This document shows, piece after piece, positions 59,542-64,000 of a stretch of DNA of 64,000 nucleotides. Source of the stretch: Castanea sativa (lineage: Eukaryota; Streptophyta; Magnoliopsida; Fagales; Fagaceae); NCBI RefSeq assembly GCF_040712315.1, contig NC_134021.1, forward strand, positions 24,578,501 through 24,642,500, given 5' to 3'. The notes below the pieces were generated by a model that worked only from the letters and a program-made list of their open reading frames with translations, did no database searches and was not told where the DNA came from. The stretch's first letter is position 1, and each line of letters begins with the position of its first letter. The translations under genes and the position numbers were made by a program.

Positions 59542-60360
59542 TTGGAGAGGACATCTCAGCCCCATGATGATGCACTACTAGTCACTGCTTGGATAAACGG
59601 CTTTATAGTAAAGAGGGTATTAGTAGACCAAGGAAGTGGGGCCAAAGTGATGTATCTTGACCTATTTAAGGGGTTGGTTCTGAATAGTGAAGATTTGTCC
59701 AAATACAATACGCCTCTAATGGGATTTGATGGTCAGATGGTGGTTGCTAAAGAGCAAATCTCACTTCCCGTGAACATGGAAGGAAAAGAGGTAATGGTGA
59801 ATTTCATAGTTGTTAGTTCATTTTCACCCTATACAGCCATTCTCGGTAGGCCATAGATTCATGCAATGGGAGCAGTTCCGTCCACCTTGCATGTTAAAGT
59901 CAAGTTTCACACCGACCACGGTATTGTAACAGTGAGAGGAAATCAACAGGTGGTCAGACAATGTTTGGTGATGGCTCTAAACCGAGAAATACTGTCGAAG
60001 ATGTTCCTTTATAGCAATTACATGAGCACTAAGGGGAGCGAGGGGCTGGAAGTGCCGAGGATCTTATTTAAGTAAGTATATTTCCAGATGAGAATAAGAG
60101 TTTTCAAATAGGAGCAAGTATGTAGCATGAGGATCAAATAAAACTGTTGTTTTTAGTTCAGAATCTGGACGTTTTTGCTTGGAGTCCATATGAGGTACCT
60201 GGGATGGATCCAGAATTCATAACCCATCGACTCAATGTGGATCCAGAGTTTGGCTAGGGAGCATGTTGAAGCTGTCAAGCAGGAAGTGAAAAAGTTGAAA
60301 GAAGTGGAGGCGATAAAATAAGTCTTTTTCCCAAAATGGCTGGCCAATACGGTGGTCGAT
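59542..60360 (+). pseudogene. Protease and N-terminal RT of the truncated Tat element
   Basis: 59542-59856 carries VLVDQGSGAKVMYLDLFKGL and VNFIVVSSFSPYTAILGRP. After a stop and frame changes, LDVFAWSPYEVPGMDPEF (about 60165-60220) and VFFPKWLANTVV begin the RT, which ends abruptly at the junction near 60360. Confidence 0.8.
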
Positions 60361-60399
60361 AAAAGAAGTCTTTTTCTCAGTTCTTGGAGGTTTCATCTC

Positions 60400-61212
60400 C
60401 ACAATTGCATTGATTTTTTCAGGATCAACTTCTATTTATCTTTGGCTTACCATAAACCCTAATAGTTTTCCGGATGTGACTCCGAATGTGCATTTCTTGG
60501 GATTCAATCTCAACTTGTAGAACTAGATTCTTTCGAAGAACTTCCTCAAAGCCGGCATATGCCCTTCACGGTCTTTGGACTTGACTATCATATCGTCCAC
60601 ATAAACTTCTACTTCTTTGTAGATCAAATCATGCAACAAAGTGGTGGTTGCACATTGGTAAGTAGCACCAGCATTTTTAAGGCCAAATGGTATGACCTTG
60701 TAGCAATATGTCCCTCATGATGTAATGAAAGAGGTTTTCTCCATATCTTCTGGAGCCATCTTGATCTGATTGTACCCTGAAAATCCGTCCATAAATGATA
60801 GCAAGGCATGACCTGCTGTATTGTCAACTTGTACGTCAATGTGAGGCAAAGGAAAGTCATCCTTTGGGCCGGCCTTGTTCAGATCTTGAAAATCTACACA
60901 TTTCCTCACCTTTCCATCCTTCTTTGGTACCGAAACAACGCTAGCTAACCACTCCGGATAATTGACCACCCTTAGGAATCCTACATTGTAGTGTTTCTCA
61001 ACTTCCTCATTGATCTTGAGAGTCCACTCTGGCTTCATTCTTCTCAACTTTTGCTTGACTGGCTTCATGGTTGGATCTGTTTGAATGCAGTGTTGTACTA
61101 TATCTGTATCAATCCAAGGCATGTCTTCATATGACCACGCAAAGACTTCCTTGAATTCTGTCAGCAGTGCCACTAATGCATCTCTCTCAAAAGTGGTTAG
61201 GGTATTGCCCAC
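60400..61212 (-). pseudogene. Reverse transcriptase of the inverted Tat/Ogre-like element
   Basis: MPWIDTDIVQHCIQTDPTMK, VVNYPEWLASVVSVPKKDGK, CVDFQDLNKAGPKDDFPLPH and FMDGFSGYNQIKMAPEDMEK give clear RT blocks. A stop follows (near 60715). The catalytic YVDDMIVKSKDREGH is readable near 60560-60605, then LGFMVSQR. The pattern is that of the Ogre/Tat group. Confidence 0.88.
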
Positions 61213-63059
61213 TTATATTATTTTAGGTTCATCATCAGTTCCCAGGTTAATAGATTGGGTTTCTTCTTTTATGGGTTCTAAGTGTCCATGTTTTAATTCC
61301 TTATTATTAAGAGTTTCTTTACCAATTTCAGAAATAATAACATTCAAAGCCAGCAAATAAGCAAAATCAGAAATCATATTAAAAGGAAAAGAGTTCTCAA
61401 CAGACTTAACCGAAAAGCTATCACAAATAGTCTTAACAAGAATAGAAATACTAGCAGAAATAGACTCAATAGGGACAGAAACAATGTTCTTGGCAGGGGT
61501 GACTGGCTCAGCAGTCTTGATCTTTTTGGCAAAAGTGACTAACTTGATGGTCTTGATCTTCTTCAAGGAGTCCTCCATGGGGTGGGTGGCTTCCTCCCAT
61601 GCCTAGTTCTTCAACTCAGTAGTGGCTTCAACGATGGCAGGTGGCTCCCAATAAGTTCCTTATTTCCTCATCATCAGTACTGTAGGATCTTCATCCATAT
61701 AATTTATGGCTTCATCATCAATCTCCATGTTTGTAGGCTTGTCGGTCACAACAGCATCTAGGCACTCTATAATATCCATCCATTCATCAAATAGATCGTG
61801 CTTCCCTTTGTTGCCCAAGTAAGTGTGTTGAGGGAGGTGTTGTGGCTCACCCTCCTCCATCTTCTGGTTGTCATCTCCAGAATTCTCAAGTGTCATGATT
61901 CTGAGCATGTGGACCATCAATTTTTGGTCTAAAGCGGCCAACCTAGCATCTATATCATCTTTTTCTTTAGCCATGGGGTAGGTGAGTCAGGTTTCGAGTC
62001 GTAATATGACCCCAATTCTAGCAACTCTCTACCATGCTTATTAAATCGAGGACCAGATCTCGAATTGACATTAGTGATAGAGCTCCAATTTGAAAGGTGC
62101 CCATAGGGGTATTCCTCATGGTACATATTATTGGCTTGTTGATTCTCCTCTCTTGCATTCTCTAACACATTCACCAACCTGTATTGGTCACTATCAGTAT
62201 TGCTTCTCCTGTTAGCTTCAACATCATATTCAATCTCTTGATCATAATAGTCCACATCATCATAAAACTCTTTATAGAAAAGATCTGTGTCTTTGTCTTC
62301 TCTATCACTAGGGGGTTCACCCTAGTCGTTGCCACTGTATTGGCTATCATAATCTTCACTGTTGTTGCTCTCACTGTCATTGTTGTTGTCATTATCATCA
62401 TGTCCACTGTCATTGCTGCTGCTGTCACTATTACTATCACTTTCATCATCACTTACTTTATCATCATCATTGGGGGCTGCTCCGCCTTCTTCATCTTGAT
62501 CATGGGCTCTTAGTTCATACGGGCTCTTCAATGCATGCTGACTAGCCTCCCAATACTCTTCACCTTTGATATTGCAAATGGTATTCCCAAGGAGTGTAGT
62601 CATAGCATCAGGGTTCATGTAATCAACCAAATCAATTAGAACCCAAGTTGTCTCCTCCTTCTTCAGTTCTAGAACCTTGTTGTTGCACTCAAGTAGTAAT
62701 TCAAACCTAGGCACCAATGTCTTCGTCATAGGATTAAATCTTGGTTCAGGGAATCCCCAATAACGGTTGCTTTCCCCAACTTTGACAAACTTGCCATTTA
62801 GTGTAGAAGTATAGGGCTTTAGGAGTTCTAGAGGACAAGGAAGTTCCTTTGCTTTAGCTTTGGCTCGGGCCATCTTTCTCACTTCCATCTCTAACAAGTC
62901 ATCATTAGTGGGCTTATAGCCTAGCCCAAAAGGTGTAGTGGCAATAGGATTCATCGGGACTTGAACAGTAGGCTTTTTCACGGTTCTCCCCAAGTTCATC
63001 CCAGAAGGTAATTCATTCTTCTCATCATTGCTACCATATTGTTTTGCTGTAGGGAGCAA
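61213..63059 (-). pseudogene. Linker and acidic region of the inverted Tat/Ogre-like element
   Basis: 62322-63059 starts with GLGYKPTNDDLLEMEVRKMA (G-patch-like, as in Ogre elements) and passes through a conserved NRYWGFPEPRFNPMTKTLVP. It ends in a very acidic Asp/Ser/Asn run (DESDSNSDSSSNDSGHDDND). 61660-62255 and 61213-61578 continue in other frames with low-complexity content. Confidence 0.65.
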
Positions 63060-63600
63060 AGTCTATATGGATCTTCTCCATTTCTTCTTCTCTTATTTCA
63101 AAGCCAGGCCTCTCAATCTCAAAGCCATCCAAGGTCAATGGCTCTTTCTCAGAATCAATACCGAAAATAGGCTTAGGCACTGTCAAGGTATCACCATATA
63201 TGGTCATAATAGCTCCTTCATGTGGAAATCGAAACTTTTGGTATAAGGAGGAAGGTACAACCTTTGTGTCATGGATCCATGGTCGCCCTAGGAGTATATT
63301 GAAGCATGAGGCTATATTAAGGACTTGAAACTCCACTTTCTTGACCATCGGCCCTATGGTGAGCTCTAATGTTATGGTTCCCAAGACCTCTCTTCTACTA
63401 TTGTCTTATGCCTTCACATGCTGATCAGTTGGCACAAAGTCCTCAACACTTAGAACTAAACAACTTGCTTTCTTTGAAGGACACATGTTTAAAGCACTTC
63501 CATCATCTACCAACACGATGATATCCTCTTCCCTTTGGCATCTATAGTGATATGCAATGGGTCATTGTGGTGCTTTTCCTTCTTGGTCAGATCCTTGTCA
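63031..63600 (-). pseudogene. Protease of the inverted Tat/Ogre-like element
   Basis: The open part 63031-63384 has TITLELTIGPMVKKVEFQVL then CFNILLGRPWIHDTKVVPS, the C-terminal half of a retropepsin. The active-site half lies in a shifted frame at about 63460-63560. Confidence 0.75.
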
Positions 63601-63653
63601 AAATAGGAAATAGTGAGTTCCCTATTTATGGACCCAATCATATCATTCAGATC

Positions 63654-64000
63654 TTAGGAGGTTGTAGTTGTAGGGACTTGGATTTGGTTTAGAAGGTCTA
63701 CTAGGTTTTGACGGTGTTTGTATAAGGCCATGAGTAAACCCCATAAGGATATGTTGGCTTGTGTCTTTTGTAGTGGCTTGAGGACCTCATCTTCCTCGGC
63801 AAGTGTTTGTTGGGTAGATCTGTTCAAAGCTTCTACAGGGTTGTTGGTCTCCAAATGTGGGGGTTTGAAGTGTCTCCCCCCTTGTAATGTGGGCAATTTT
63901 TGTTGGGTCATTATGGTCGGTATCTCGGGGTTTGAAGTGTCTCCCCCCCATTTGTGGATGACAGGTTATTGAATTGGGGTTCGAAGTGTCTCCCCCCGTT
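63654..64000 (-). pseudogene. Gag-protease linker with GGRHFKP repeats
   Basis: The minus-strand frame 63654-63911 reads QGGRHFKPPHLETNNPVEAL. The same DNA phrase, GGTTTGAAGTGTCTCCCCCC or close to it on the plus strand, occurs near 63863, 63930 and 63979. The linker is therefore locally amplified at the window edge. Confidence 0.6.

Larger units (their letters stand above)
57331..60376 (+). mobile_element. Truncated Tat-lineage element (5' LTR to early RT)
   Basis: An LTR at about 57331-57943 (start masked by a TG run) has TATAAATA at 57708. The primer site TGGCGCCGTCTATGGGAA follows at 57948. Gag, protease and the first part of RT follow, and the copy then breaks off near 60376 against an inverted relative. 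Gag and protease resemble those of the element at 11624 (DQGSGA..MYLDLFKG, PYTAILGRP). No 3' LTR is present. Confidence 0.85.
60377..64000 (-). mobile_element. Second Tat/Ogre-like element, inverted, running off the window
   Basis: Minus-strand order from the window edge: gag-protease linker, protease, acidic region, RT. It is a different family from the neighbours. RT is cut at its C-terminal side at the 60.37-kb junction; the LTRs are not in the window. Several stops and frame changes. Confidence 0.85.

Overview
The window is nuclear DNA from a flowering plant, most likely a woody eudicot (Fagaceae-like, low confidence). It carries intron-bearing genes with close relatives across eudicots, AT-rich spacers, and nested retrotransposons, hAT and Harbinger-type elements, a TRIM, SINEs, LINE ends and an endogenous pararetrovirus. 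There are no bacterial-type operons and no CRISPR.

Layout. Five host genes are spread through repeat-rich sequence. (1) 42-3933, minus: a SINAT2-type RING E3 ubiquitin ligase, three coding exons plus a probable leader intron up to about 5905; a 277-bp TRIM sits in its first coding intron. (2) 27318-29964, plus: gamma-tubulin complex protein 3 (GCP3/SPC98). (3) 34267-35577, minus: an intronless UFD1-like gene with an unusual acidic/serine N-terminal extension of about 140 residues. (4) 38520-41884, minus: a six-exon 3-methyladenine DNA glycosylase (MAG). (5) 51510-53084, plus: AHA1, activator of Hsp90 ATPase, with two heat-shock-element-like motifs upstream.

Mobile DNA. The largest unit is a complete Ty3/gypsy element of the Tat lineage (11624-22818) with near-identical LTRs, a 5-bp target duplication (ATATC), a gag-pol frame, a 151-bp tandem array, and a spliced-looking antisense gene before the 3' LTR. 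Gag-pol stays in one frame for 5.3 kb but has ten in-frame stops, each one C-to-T change away from Gln or Arg. Two more Tat-lineage pieces meet nose to nose inside their RT genes near 60.37 kb. Four hAT-like elements (7114-8307, 8871-9389, 24400-25287, 45288-45836) have 8-bp target duplications; one holds a putative solo LTR and one interrupts the pararetrovirus.

The pararetrovirus (about 42110-49757, minus) is a decayed Caulimoviridae genome: movement protein, coiled-coil and coat regions, zinc knuckle, protease, RT and RNase H, starting at a tRNA-Met-type primer site and ending in a 90-bp terminal repeat. Its putative promoter points at MAG, whose start codon is about 460 bp downstream.

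Exon joins were worked out by eye from splice signals and family knowledge. Boundaries of old repeats are approximate. No database search or alignment program was run.
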